64,000 nucleotides of DNA, taken from an uncultured Clostridia bacterium. Lineage in GTDB: Bacteria; Bacillota; Clostridia; TANB77; CAG-508. The stretch spans positions 124,001-188,000 of the forward strand of contig CAKPMJ010000005.1 of the NCBI GenBank assembly GCA_934167965.1, in the 5' to 3' direction. Shown in pieces: positions 7,077 to 15,794 of the stretch (position 1 is its first letter; every line of letters begins with the position of its first letter). The notes below the pieces were generated by a model. That model did no database searches and was not told the origin of the DNA. It worked only from the letters and a program-made list of their open reading frames with translations. The position numbers and the translations under genes are program-made.

Positions 7077-9113
7077 ATGAATTATAAAATATCAGGTGGA
7101 TTGAGAAGAAATAAAAAAGTATTTATAATTGGAGTAGTACTATGGGCAATTTTGACCATAGTACTTGTTTTGCCTTTTACTTATGCAAAACATATAGCTA
7201 CAAATAGTGGAACATTTGACTTAATGGAATTTTTTAATGCTTTTGGAGGAAATGTATTTAAACCATTTGGAAATTTATCATATATATTTAAAAATAATAT
7301 AATAGGAAATATGATGTCAAATTGGTTTGGCTTAACAATTGTGTACGCAATATTTTTTGTAATAGGTTTTATAAGGACAATGCCAAAACACCAATATGAT
7401 GACATAGAACATGGTTCAAGTGATTGGAGTGAACATGGAGAACAATATCAAATACTAAGCAACAAAAAAGGAATAATATTAGCAGAAAATAATTATTTAC
7501 CAGTAGATAAAAGAGGAAACGTAAATGTATTAGTAGTCGGTGGTTCAGGTTCTGGTAAATCTGCATCATATTCAATTCCAAATGCATATCAAATGTTAGG
7601 TTCATATGTATTTACAGATCCTAAAGGAGAATTATATGATAGAACTGCAGGATATTTAAAACAAAATGGATATAAAATAAAAGTTTTAAATTTAGTACAT
7701 CCACAATATAGTGATGGATATAACCCATTAATGCATATATCATCTGAAATAGATGTAGATATAATTGCAAATACAATAGTAAAAGGACAAAAAACAGATG
7801 GTGGTGGATCAGATCCATTCTGGGATGATTCGGCAGAAATGCTATTAAAAGCATTAATATATTATTTAATAGCAACTAGACCAGAAGAAGAACAAAACTT
7901 AGCAAGTTGTGCAGAACTTGTAAGAGCAGCAAACACAAACGGAGGAAGCAACTTACTTACAGAACTAATGAGTTCACTTCCTTATGACCATCCAGCAAGA
8001 ATGAACTATAAATCTATAGAAATTGCACCAGAAAAAACATATAGTTCAATATTAAGTACATTGCAATCAAAATTAGGTAAGTTTGATTCAAAAGAAATAG
8101 CAGAACTTACATCAACAGATACAATAGACTTTGAAGAGATTGGAAACCAAAAAACAGCAGTATATGTAATATCATCTGATACACATACAGCATATGACTT
8201 TTTGCTTACAATATTCTTCTCTCAAATGATACAACAATTATACGATTTTGCAGACAATAATGGTGGGGCTTTAAAAGTTCCTACATATTTCATACTTGAT
8301 GAGTTTGCAAACATAGGTAAAATACCAGACTTTGATAAAAAAATATCTACAAGTAGAAGTAGAAAGTTATCATTTAGTGTAATTTTACAAAACTTAGACC
8401 AGTTAGAAGCAGTATATGATAAATCATATGAAACAATTATAGGTAACTGCGATACCCATGTATTTTTAGGAAGTAACTCGCAAAAAACAGTTGAGTATTT
8501 CTCAAAAGCACTAGGAGAAAAAACAATTAGCCATTATAGTGTATCTACAAATAGAGATAAACAGTTCCATAGAACAGGAACTAGCAATTCAGACCAAATA
8601 ATGGCAAGAGCACTTATGACTCCTGATGAACTTCGTAGAATGGATAATGATTTGTGTATTATATTTGAAAAGGGAATTAGACCAATTAAAGCAAACAAAT
8701 TCTATTATTTCAAACATCCAATGGCTAGAAGATTAGAACAATGTGAAATTAGTCATAATGATATAGGCGAGATAGATAGAGGAAAATGGAGAAAATATAA
8801 TCCTTATAATCCTTATGTTGAAGAAGATGACAAACAACCAGTAAATGATTTGAAAGTTGAGTCATTAGATGACTTATTTGATGATGAACCAACAAGTGGT
8901 AAAAAGGAAGAAACAATAAAGGCTGCTACAAATGTAAGAGAAAAAACAAGTGTACCTAAGTTGGATTTAGAAAGTTTAGATAATATAGAAGATGATGCAC
9001 CTATGATGCCATTAGATGATAAAAACGATAAGTCTAAAGATGAAGAATATGATTTACAAAAAGAGTTAGAGGCTAAATTTGATGAACTGTTTGGACCTAT
9101 AGATGAAGATTAA
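7077..9113 (+). CDS. VirD4/TraG family type IV coupling ATPase
   Basis: A 678-residue protein. Two N-terminal membrane helices (about 12-36 and 78-100) are followed by a cytoplasmic motor domain with Walker A GGSGSGKSASYSIPN, the family motif TDPKGELYDRTAGYLKQNGY, and Walker B YFILDEFANIGKIPDF. The C-terminal tail (from about 580) is acidic and low in complexity. Coupling proteins pump DNA or protein substrates into a type IV secretion channel during conjugation. The ATG at 7077 lies 6 nt after AGAGAGGTG; an upstream GTG (7068) overlaps that site. No relaxase, VirB4, VirB6 or integrase is in the window, so this is either a remnant of a conjugative element or a coupling protein working with components elsewhere. 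A strong terminator follows. Confidence 0.88.
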   Translation: MNYKISGGLRRNKKVFIIGVVLWAILTIVLVLPFTYAKHIATNSGTFDLMEFFNAFGGNVFKPFGNLSYIFKNNIIGNMMSNWFGLTIVYAIFFVIGFIRTMPKHQYDDIEHGSSDWSEHGEQYQILSNKKGIILAENNYLPVDKRGNVNVLVVGGSGSGKSASYSIPNAYQMLGSYVFTDPKGELYDRTAGYLKQNGYKIKVLNLVHPQYSDGYNPLMHISSEIDVDIIANTIVKGQKTDGGGSDPFWDDSAEMLLKALIYYLIATRPEEEQNLASCAELVRAANTNGGSNLLTELMSSLPYDHPARMNYKSIEIAPEKTYSSILSTLQSKLGKFDSKEIAELTSTDTIDFEEIGNQKTAVYVISSDTHTAYDFLLTIFFSQMIQQLYDFADNNGGALKVPTYFILDEFANIGKIPDFDKKISTSRSRKLSFSVILQNLDQLEAVYDKSYETIIGNCDTHVFLGSNSQKTVEYFSKALGEKTISHYSVSTNRDKQFHRTGTSNSDQIMARALMTPDELRRMDNDLCIIFEKGIRPIKANKFYYFKHPMARRLEQCEISHNDIGEIDRGKWRKYNPYNPYVEEDDKQPVNDLKVESLDDLFDDEPTSGKKEETIKAATNVREKTSVPKLDLESLDNIEDDAPMMPLDDKNDKSKDEEYDLQKELEAKFDELFGPIDED

Positions 9114-9128
9114 TAAATAATTTTATGG

Positions 9129-9166
9129 TAAAAATGATAAATGTATGTTTATCATTTTTATTTTTT
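9129..9166 (+). terminator. Terminator of the VirD4-like operon
   Basis: A 13-bp perfect stem (9129-9141 with 9148-9160) followed by TTTTTT. Confidence 0.85.
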
Positions 9167-9197
9167 GCAAAAATTTAAAGAAAATGTAAAAAAACTA

Positions 9198-9226
9198 TTG
9201 ACAAAGTGCTAGAAATGTTGTAATAT
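9198..9226 (+). promoter_or_regulatory. Promoter of the tRNA cluster
   Basis: TTGACA (9198-9203), 17-nt spacer, TAATAT (9221-9226), about 30 nt before the first tRNA. Confidence 0.75.
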
Positions 9227-9255
9227 AGTATTGTTCTGTTTGAAAACAGACAGAC

Positions 9256-9331
9256 GGGCTATTAGCTCAGGTGGTAGAGCACTTGACTTTTAATCAAGTT
9301 GTCCCGCGTTCGAGTCGCGGATAGCTCACCA
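9256..9331 (+). tRNA. tRNA-Lys(TTT)
   Basis: A 76-nt cloverleaf with encoded CCA. Acceptor GGGCTAT pairs with ATAGCTC (one G-U). The anticodon stem CTTGA/TCAAG encloses CTTTTAA, anticodon TTT. The T-arm CCGCG-TTCGAGT-CGCGG is perfect. Confidence 0.95.
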
Positions 9332-9332
9332 T

Positions 9333-9407
9333 GGCCCCTTGGTCAAGCGGTTAAGACATCGCCCTTTCACGGCGGAGACATGGGTTCGATTCCCGTAGGG
9401 GTCACCA
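9333..9407 (+). tRNA. tRNA-Glu(TTC)
   Basis: A 75-nt cloverleaf with encoded CCA, one base after tRNA-Lys. Acceptor GGCCCCT pairs with AGGGGTC. The anticodon loop CTTTCAC gives anticodon TTC. Confidence 0.95.
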
Positions 9408-9416
9408 ATTGAATAA

Positions 9417-9735
9417 GCCACTTTAGCTCAGCTGGTAGAGCAACTGACTTGTGGGATAGATAAACGAATTAGTTTATTTTGAACTATCTTGCACCTTTAT
9501 AGGGAAACCTATAAAGTGGACATCGCTAATTCGGGGAAGACTAAGTATAGTAATATATATGTTAATCCCGAGCTAGAAAAGAAATTTTCGAGTGTAGAGA
9601 CTTTATACGATGTGCCTAATGCTTCAAGCTATGGCAAAGAGAAAGTCCAGACTACAAACATAAAAAATTATGGCAATGAAAATTGTAGTAGTATGAATCA
9701 GTAGGTCGTCCGTTCGATTCGGACAAGTGGCTCCA
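9417..9735 (+). tRNA. tRNA-Thr(TGT) interrupted by a group I intron
   Basis: Exon 1 (9417-9452) and exon 2 (9696-9735) join into a standard 76-nt tRNA with encoded CCA: acceptor GCCACTT/AAGTGGC, anticodon stem CTGA/TCAG, loop CTTGTAA with anticodon TGT (Thr), T-arm GTCCG-TTCGATT-CGGAC. The exons are separated by 243 nt inserted in the anticodon loop, just after the third anticodon base. Ungapped tRNA searches will miss it or call a fragment. It ends the Lys-Glu-Thr transcription unit. Confidence 0.9.
9453..9695 (+). ncRNA. Group I self-splicing intron in the tRNA-Thr anticodon loop
   Basis: A 243-nt insertion with group I landmarks. The 5' exon ends in U and the intron ends in G. P1 can form: exon TGT plus intron GGGATAG pair with CTATCTTGCA (about 9484-9493), placing a U-G pair at the 5' splice site. 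A GAAA-capped hairpin lies at about 9493-9518. Core elements are recognisable in order: P (AATTCGGGGAA), Q (TTAATCCCGAGC), R (GTGTAGAGACT) and S (AAAGTCCAGACTAC). No endonuclease ORF lies within; the open frame across it is incidental. Confidence 0.85.
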
Positions 9736-9805
9736 TATAAGGTCATTAGTTTTGAGATACTCTTAATTATTGGCTTTTTTATTTTTCTCTAAAAGGAAGA
9801 AAAGT

Positions 9806-10210
9806 ATGTTGTGTTTAAACTGTAAATTAACGGTTCCAAAAAGAAATAAATATTGTTCAAATAAATGTCAAGCAGAATATCAATATAAAAAATATATCCA
9901 ATTATGGAAAGATGGGTATGAAGATGGAATGAGGGGAGATTATCAAATTTCCCAGCATATAAAAACATATTTATTTAAAAAATTTAATAATAAGTGTGCT
10001 AGATGTGGTTGGGGAAAGATGAATCCATATACTAATAATATTCCATTAGAAATTGAACATATTGATGGAAACTATAAAAATAATAAAGAAGAAAATTTAA
10101 TATTATTATGCCCTAATTGTCATTCTTTAACAAGTACATATAAAGGTGCTAATTTAAATAATGGCAGAAAATGTAGAAGTAAATATTATGTTAATAAAGA
10201 AGGAGATTAG
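9806..10210 (+). CDS. HNH endonuclease-like protein with an N-terminal zinc finger
   Basis: A 134-residue protein. The N-terminus carries CLNC (3-6) and CSNKC (about 18-22), a treble-clef-type zinc finger. The C-terminal half is an HNH nuclease core: CARCGW, then EIEHIDGNYKNN and NLILLCPNCHSL, which supply the His-Asn-His and zinc-binding CxxC pairs. The start at ATG 9806 has AAGGA about 9 nt upstream; the longer frame from 9770 is not needed. It begins 70 nt after the intron-bearing tRNA-Thr and ends 5 nt before the SDR gene, whose Shine-Dalgarno lies within this gene's tail. It may be a free-standing homing or phage-type HNH nuclease; its position beside a group I intron is suggestive only. 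Confidence 0.8.
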   Translation: MLCLNCKLTVPKRNKYCSNKCQAEYQYKKYIQLWKDGYEDGMRGDYQISQHIKTYLFKKFNNKCARCGWGKMNPYTNNIPLEIEHIDGNYKNNKEENLILLCPNCHSLTSTYKGANLNNGRKCRSKYYVNKEGD

Positions 10211-10215
10211 TATAA

Positions 10216-10932
10216 ATGAAAATTGCAATAGTAACAGGAGCAGCAAAAGGAATAGGAAGAAGTATAGCAGAAGGATTATCAAAACAAGGAATAAAAGTAA
10301 TAGCAAACTATAACACATCAGAAAAACAAGCAAAAGAATTAAAAGAAAAAAATCCAGAAATAGATATATTCCAAGCAGATATATCAAAAAGAGAAGAAGT
10401 AAAAAAAATAATAGACTACACAATAAATAAATACGGAAAAATTGACATATTAGTAAATAATGCTGGAATTGCAGAAACAAAGTTATTTACAGATGTAACA
10501 GATGAAGATTGGAACAAAATAATAAATAACAACTTATATTCTGCATTTTGCATGACACAAGAAGTACTTCCAAACATGATTCATAATAAAATGGGATGCA
10601 TAATAAATATATCATCTGTATGGGGAATAGTAGGGAGTTCGTGTGAAAGCATATATTCAATTTCAAAAGCAGGGATAGATGCAATGACTAAATCGTTAGC
10701 AAAAGAATTAGGACCATCAAATATTAGAGTAAATTCAATAGCACCAGGATTTATAGATACAGATATGAATAAAAATTATTCAAAAGAAGATATAGAGAGT
10801 ATAGAAGAAGAAATACCTTTAGGTAAAATTGGAGATACTGCAAGTATATCTAAATGTGTTAATTGGCTCGTAAATGATGATTATACAACAGGTCAAGTTA
10901 TATCGATAAACGGTGGATGGATTATTACATAA
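10216..10932 (+). CDS. Short-chain dehydrogenase/reductase, FabG-like
   Basis: A 238-residue classical SDR. The Rossmann motif TGAAKGIG is at 7-14, NNAG at about 81-84, catalytic Ser in NISSVWG (about 136), and catalytic YSISK (about 150-154). The C-terminal NSIAPGFIDTDM is typical of 3-oxoacyl-ACP reductases. It would reduce a 3-oxoacyl thioester with NAD(P)H. Fatty-acid genes usually flank true fabG, and none does here, so the substrate could differ. It is closely coupled to the HNH gene (5-nt gap) and followed by a bidirectional terminator. Confidence 0.85.
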   Translation: MKIAIVTGAAKGIGRSIAEGLSKQGIKVIANYNTSEKQAKELKEKNPEIDIFQADISKREEVKKIIDYTINKYGKIDILVNNAGIAETKLFTDVTDEDWNKIINNNLYSAFCMTQEVLPNMIHNKMGCIINISSVWGIVGSSCESIYSISKAGIDAMTKSLAKELGPSNIRVNSIAPGFIDTDMNKNYSKEDIESIEEEIPLGKIGDTASISKCVNWLVNDDYTTGQVISINGGWIIT

Positions 10933-10939
10933 AAATAAT

Positions 10940-10974
10940 AAAGAATCTAGAAATATTATCTAGATTCTTTTTAT
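10940..10974. terminator. Bidirectional terminator between SDR and CBM genes
   Basis: A 12-bp perfect stem (AAAGAATCTAGA 10940-10951 with 10959-10970) followed by TTTTAT; A-rich on the other side. Confidence 0.85.
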
Positions 10975-10975
10975 A

Positions 10976-11446
10976 TTAATTTTCTGTATTAATTTTTCTT
11001 TTATAATTTCCTGAAATGATTTTTGGTAAATATGTAATTATTTTATAAACTGCTAGTTTGATTTTTTTGCTCCATATGTAAGATTTTCTTAATTTTCTGG
11101 CAGTTCCAATAGCTACAGGTTCATCTTCTAAAACAACTAATTCTGTAGACATTTTTTCTAAATTAAATATATAATTTTGACCTTCATTATTATCCCATTC
11201 ATCATTTTCATTTCTGAAACATAAATTAAATGTGTCTCCTTCTTTTAGTTCGATTTCTGATTGGAATCCTAAATCTGTTTTTTCCATTTCAATTTCATTT
11301 ACATTATTCCACTCATTTCCAAATCCATAATGAGCATATACTTTTTCATTTCCAGCTTGAAAGAACTTACCTGTGTAAGATATCTTTACAACACTATTTT
11401 CAATTAATTTGTCAGTATTAAAAAATATATTCTTTGTTAATTCCAT
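10976..11446 (-). CDS. CBM25/CBM53-type carbohydrate-binding protein
   Basis: A 156-residue protein. Residues about 18-95 look like a starch-binding module of the CBM25/53 type: VYAHYGFGNEWNNV, then LKEGDTFNLCFRNENDEWDN and NYIF. The C-terminal part (110-156) is basic and contains no clear catalytic domain. There is no signal peptide, so the protein seems cytoplasmic; it might bind glycogen or act as a regulatory subunit. AAGGAG precedes the ATG, and a promoter is at 11481-11509. The gene is separate from the HD-GYP gene upstream. Confidence 0.7.
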   Translation of the reverse strand: MELTKNIFFNTDKLIENSVVKISYTGKFFQAGNEKVYAHYGFGNEWNNVNEIEMEKTDLGFQSEIELKEGDTFNLCFRNENDEWDNNEGQNYIFNLEKMSTELVVLEDEPVAIGTARKLRKSYIWSKKIKLAVYKIITYLPKIISGNYKRKINTEN

Positions 11447-11480
11447 TTTTATTTCTCCTTATTTGTCTTTTGCTCCATAC

Positions 11481-11509
11481 ATTATAATATTTTTTTCTAC
11501 AATATTCAA
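11481..11509 (-). promoter_or_regulatory. Promoter of the CBM gene
   Basis: On the minus strand TTGAAT (11509-11504), 17-nt spacer, TATAAT (11486-11481). Confidence 0.7.
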
Positions 11510-11545
11510 TACTTTTTTCGAAAAAATTTAAAAATTTTGTAAAAA

Positions 11546-12493
11546 TTATACTTTTAATTTTTTTATAATTTTAATTTCATTATATAAATTGTCTATTTTA
11601 GCTTTCCTAACATTAAATGCATTTATATATTCTTGCTCTATTTCTGCAATATTATCAAAGGTTTCACCTTTTTCAAAATACATTTCAGTATATTGTTTAA
11701 AATATTCTCTTTGTGAATCTTTTTTTGCTGAGTTCATTTTATCTAAATATTTATGTATTTGCTTGAATCTCTTTATGTTTTCTTCTAAATAATCTACATA
11801 GTCTTGAGTACAGCTTATTTCATATGAAATATCGTCAATTACAACTTTTAGTAATACTTTTACAATAGCAGGATTATTTTTTCCAAGTTTTGCACTTTCT
11901 ACCACTTTAGATAGTGCCTCAGATACTTTAGGATTAGGACTTGGTTGGGCATTTTCTATAATAATTTTTAAAGTGTCAGAAATACCAATGTGAGATTTAT
12001 ATTGTCTTTTACTAACTATAGCATCATATTCATCTGCAACTCTTATGATTTGACCTTCATAAGGGATATCTTTTTTGAATAATCCATTTGGGTATCCTGT
12101 TCCATTTAATGCTTCATGGTGATATATAGGTCCTGCGGCATAAGGCCTTAAATGTTCATCTTTCATACACATATTATACCCTATTGTTGTATGTGTTTTC
12201 ATGATATTATATTCTTCATCAGTTAACTTACCAGGTTTTTGTAATATGCTTGGTGGTATGAATAATTTTCCAATATCATGCAAATAAGCACATATTGTAC
12301 AATATTCAGTAAATCCTTTTGAACAATGTAAATATTCACACAATCTACAAACAAGAGTGGCAACGTTTTCACAGTGTTTTCTTGTAAAAACATCTAGACT
12401 GTCTAAAGCCTTTAATTGTTCTTGCATGGTTATATCTAAATTGTAAGATTTAAGTGCACTTCTATCATAAAAATCATAAACTTCATTTTTCAT
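11546..12493 (-). CDS. HD-GYP domain protein, probable cyclic-di-GMP phosphodiesterase
   Basis: A 315-residue cytoplasmic protein. The HD metal motif is YLHDIGKLFIP (about 75-85) and the GYP motif lies in HHEALNGTGYPNGL (about 125-138), followed by the conserved RVADEYDAIVSKRQYK. HD-GYP enzymes hydrolyse cyclic-di-GMP. No receiver, PAS or membrane domain is attached; the C-terminal 130 residues are helical, charged and of unknown role. The start at 12493 is favoured over 12535 because AAAGGAG precedes it at good spacing. It is divergent from addB with back-to-back promoters. A link to surface-pilus control is plausible but unproven. Confidence 0.88.
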   Translation of the reverse strand: MKNEVYDFYDRSALKSYNLDITMQEQLKALDSLDVFTRKHCENVATLVCRLCEYLHCSKGFTEYCTICAYLHDIGKLFIPPSILQKPGKLTDEEYNIMKTHTTIGYNMCMKDEHLRPYAAGPIYHHEALNGTGYPNGLFKKDIPYEGQIIRVADEYDAIVSKRQYKSHIGISDTLKIIIENAQPSPNPKVSEALSKVVESAKLGKNNPAIVKVLLKVVIDDISYEISCTQDYVDYLEENIKRFKQIHKYLDKMNSAKKDSQREYFKQYTEMYFEKGETFDNIAEIEQEYINAFNVRKAKIDNLYNEIKIIKKLKV

Positions 12494-12523
12494 AAGTAAA
12501 ACTCCTTTTAATTTATATATTAA

Positions 12524-12552
12524 ATTATAATACAAAAAAAATTAATGTGCAA
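12524..12552 (-). promoter_or_regulatory. Promoter of the HD-GYP gene
   Basis: On the minus strand TTGCAC (12552-12547), 17-nt spacer, TATAAT (12529-12524). Confidence 0.65.
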
Positions 12553-12560
12553 TAATTTTG

Positions 12561-12589
12561 TTGACTTTTATATTTTGACTATATATAAT
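12561..12589 (+). promoter_or_regulatory. Promoter of the addB operon
   Basis: TTGACT (12561-12566), 17-nt spacer, TATAAT (12584-12589), about 22 nt before the addB ATG. Confidence 0.8.
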
Positions 12590-12610
12590 TATGAAAAAGA
12601 AGGTGAATAA

Positions 12611-15600
12611 ATGGGATTAAAGATAATATATGGAAGATCAGGTACTGGAAAAAGTACATACATATATAATGAAATAGATAAAAAAATAAGAGAAAATAAT
12701 GATAAAAAAATATATATAATAACACCTGAACAATTTTCATTTACAGCAGAACAAAAATTAATGGAAAACAGGAAGTCTATAATAAATGCAGAAGTAGTCA
12801 CTTTTGACAGATTAGCATATAGAGTGATAAATGAAATTGGAGGAATTGTCAACACTAACTTATCAAAATGTGGAAAAGCAATGTTAATTTATTCAATTTT
12901 ACAAAATCAAAAGAATAATTTAGTGTTTTTAAATAAATCAAATGATAATGTAGATTTGTCTATGAGAATGGTAACAGAATTAAAAAAACATGGTGTAAGT
13001 ATCGAGAGTTTAAAAGATGAGCAGAGAAAAATAGAAGATAAATATTTAAAATCAAAATTAAATGATGTAATTTTAATTTATCAGAATTTTGAGGAACAGA
13101 TAAAAGACAAGTATATAGATGAAACAGATTTATTATCAATATTAGCAGAAAATATTGATAAGGTTGATTTGTTAAAAGATGCAGAAATTTATATAGATGA
13201 ATTTGCAGGGTTCACTGAACAGGAGTATTTAATAATAAAAAAGTTAATAAAAATAGCAGATGAAATATCAATATCATGTACAATAGATAATCTAGATTTT
13301 AATACAGACCCTAATATAGATATATTTTATCAAAATAAAATAACATTGAAAAAAATAATAGATTTGGCAGAAAATAAAGGAATAGAATATATAAATTTAG
13401 ATAAATTAAATAGATTTAAAAATCAAGAACTAATACATATTGAAAATTATCTATATAATAGAAAAATAGAAAAGTATGAAAAAGAACTTAAAAATGTGAA
13501 TTTATTTTTAGCTAAAAATGAGTATACAGAAATAGAAAATGTAGCAAAACAAATAATCAAGTTAGTTAAAGATGAAGGCTATAGATATAAAGACATTTCT
13601 ATAATAACTAAAAGTACAGATAAGTATTCAAACTTAGCAAGAGCTATTTTTAGTAAATATGAAATACCTATCTTTATAGATGAAAAAAGAGACCTAAATC
13701 AAAATATACTTATTCAGTATGTTTTATCGATTTTAGAAGTATTTATAAAAAATTATTCTTATGAGTCTGTTTTTAATTACTTAAAGACAGGATTTTTAGA
13801 AATAGATGAAAATGATATTTTTAAATTAGAAAAGTATTGTTTAAAATATGGAATAAAAAATAACAAGTTTAAAAAAGATTTTATTTATGGAATAAATGAA
13901 AAAAATCAAGAAGAAATAAATAATTTAAATGAAATAAGAAAACAAGTTATTAACCCATTGAATAAATTAAAAGAAAAAATAAATGAAAATAAAACGATAA
14001 AAAATATTATTGAACAGATATATTTGTTTTTAATAGAACAAAATATTGAACAAAAATTAAATATTAAGATACAAAAATTAAATGAAAATAATTTTCTAGA
14101 TTTGGCAAAAGAATATGAAGAAAGTTATAAAATTTTGATTGATGTTTTTGATGAAATAGTCTTAATATTTAATGATGATAAAATTACATTAGATAAATTT
14201 TATGAGATTTTTAAAATTGGATTGAAAAATAGTGGCTTAGGAAAGATACCTTCAAAACAGGATCAGGTTATCATGGGGGATACAGATAGATCACGTAGCC
14301 GTAGGGTTAAGGCAGTTTTTATTATTGGATTAAATGATGGTGTATTTCCTAATATAAATACAAATGAAGGTTTTATAGATGATGCAGATAGGGAATTGCT
14401 AAAACAAGACGGTATTGAACTTGCAAAAGGTACATTAGAGAATGTATATGATGATAATTTTAACATATATAAAGCATTTACAACTGCAGAAGAAAAATTA
14501 TACTTATCTTATTCATCTTCAGATACAGAAGGAAAATCGCTTAGACCATCATTATTAATTTTAAGAATAAAAAAGATTTTTCACAAGATAAATGAAGAAG
14601 ATGATCTTATAGAAAAGGAAAAATTAAATAAGGCTACTTTTAAATTTGAAGAAAAAATAGAACAAGAAAATATAGAAAAATTGTATGGAAATAATTTAAA
14701 TACAAGTATATCAAGACTAGAGAGGTATAATTCTTGCCAATATTCTTATTTTTTACAATATGTTTTAAATCTAAAAGAAAAAGAGGAATTAAAAGTACAA
14801 AACATGGATACAGGAAGTTTTATGCATGATGTAATTAACAGCTTTTTTGAAGAAGTAGATAGTAACAATCTAAGTGAAATAACAGATGAAGAAATAGAAA
14901 ATATAGTAAATAAAATAATAGATGAGAAATTATTAAATAACCAGAATTTTATATTTACAGTTAATGCAAAATATAAATTATTAGTAAAAAGATTAAAAAG
15001 AATAATTATTAAGGCATTAAAATATATTATTCAAACTTTAGTTAATAGCGAATTTAAACTAGAGGGGACAGAAGTTGAGTTTTCAGATAAAGGAAAATAT
15101 AAACCTATTATATTAAATTTAGATAATGGCAAAAGAGTAGAAATTACAGGGAAAATTGATAGGATAGATATTGCAAAAGATAGCAATAATAATTATGTAA
15201 GAATTATAGATTATAAATCATCAATAAAAAATATAGACTTTGGTGATGTTTATGCAGGATTGCAATTACAATTACTTACATACTTAGATGCTGTTTGCAA
15301 AGCAGAAGATTTCTTGCCTGCAGGTATTTTATATTTCAGTTTATTAGAGCAAATAATTAATTCTGACAAAAAGCTAACTGAGGAAGAAATTGAAGAAAAA
15401 ATAAAGAATAACTTTAAAATGAAAGGATTAATTTTAGCAAATGTAAATGTTGCTAAATTGCATGATAAAAATCTTGAAAAGGGATCTTCTAAATTAGTAC
15501 CTGTATATATTGATTCAACTGGTAGTTTGAGTCCAAAAAGAAGTAGTATAGCAACTGAAGAAGAGTTTAAGAAACTGCAAAAACATATAGATAAGACTAT

Positions 15601-15784
15601 CAAAGAAATTTCAAAAGAGATTTTTAATGGAAATATTGAATTAAAGCCATATTATAAAAATAGGAAAACTCCCTGTGAGTATTGCTCATACAAGTCAATG
15701 TGTAACTTCAATGCCGGAATTTGCAAAAATAGTTATAAATATATACAAAAACTTACGAAAGATGATGTTTTAAATAAAATTTAA
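12611..15784 (+). CDS. addB: AddB-type helicase-exonuclease subunit
   Basis: A 1057-residue protein with Walker A GRSGTGKS at 8-15, followed by YIITPEQFSFTAEQKL, the start of AddB (RexB) proteins. The C-terminal nuclease domain has GSFMHDVI, RIIDYKSS (about 865-872) and GLQLQLLTYLDA. An iron-sulfur staple is expected from a Cys at about 708 (NSCQYSYFLQY) and CEYCSYKSMCNFNAGIC at about 1021-1037. AddAB processes double-strand breaks for RecA-dependent repair. The length is a little under the usual clostridial AddB. The addA gene, which normally follows addB directly, is absent here; pgeF starts 10 nt later. Confidence 0.9.
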   Translation: MGLKIIYGRSGTGKSTYIYNEIDKKIRENNDKKIYIITPEQFSFTAEQKLMENRKSIINAEVVTFDRLAYRVINEIGGIVNTNLSKCGKAMLIYSILQNQKNNLVFLNKSNDNVDLSMRMVTELKKHGVSIESLKDEQRKIEDKYLKSKLNDVILIYQNFEEQIKDKYIDETDLLSILAENIDKVDLLKDAEIYIDEFAGFTEQEYLIIKKLIKIADEISISCTIDNLDFNTDPNIDIFYQNKITLKKIIDLAENKGIEYINLDKLNRFKNQELIHIENYLYNRKIEKYEKELKNVNLFLAKNEYTEIENVAKQIIKLVKDEGYRYKDISIITKSTDKYSNLARAIFSKYEIPIFIDEKRDLNQNILIQYVLSILEVFIKNYSYESVFNYLKTGFLEIDENDIFKLEKYCLKYGIKNNKFKKDFIYGINEKNQEEINNLNEIRKQVINPLNKLKEKINENKTIKNIIEQIYLFLIEQNIEQKLNIKIQKLNENNFLDLAKEYEESYKILIDVFDEIVLIFNDDKITLDKFYEIFKIGLKNSGLGKIPSKQDQVIMGDTDRSRSRRVKAVFIIGLNDGVFPNINTNEGFIDDADRELLKQDGIELAKGTLENVYDDNFNIYKAFTTAEEKLYLSYSSSDTEGKSLRPSLLILRIKKIFHKINEEDDLIEKEKLNKATFKFEEKIEQENIEKLYGNNLNTSISRLERYNSCQYSYFLQYVLNLKEKEELKVQNMDTGSFMHDVINSFFEEVDSNNLSEITDEEIENIVNKIIDEKLLNNQNFIFTVNAKYKLLVKRLKRIIIKALKYIIQTLVNSEFKLEGTEVEFSDKGKYKPIILNLDNGKRVEITGKIDRIDIAKDSNNNYVRIIDYKSSIKNIDFGDVYAGLQLQLLTYLDAVCKAEDFLPAGILYFSLLEQIINSDKKLTEEEIEEKIKNNFKMKGLILANVNVAKLHDKNLEKGSSKLVPVYIDSTGSLSPKRSSIATEEEFKKLQKHIDKTIKEISKEIFNGNIELKPYYKNRKTPCEYCSYKSMCNFNAGICKNSYKYIQKLTKDDVLNKI

Positions 15785-15794
15785 GGAGGAAATT

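Noticed and set aside
9489..9704. A 71-codon frame inside the tRNA-Thr insertion
   Set aside because: It covers the conserved group I core and ends in the tRNA exon; no Shine-Dalgarno, so not an intron-encoded endonuclease.
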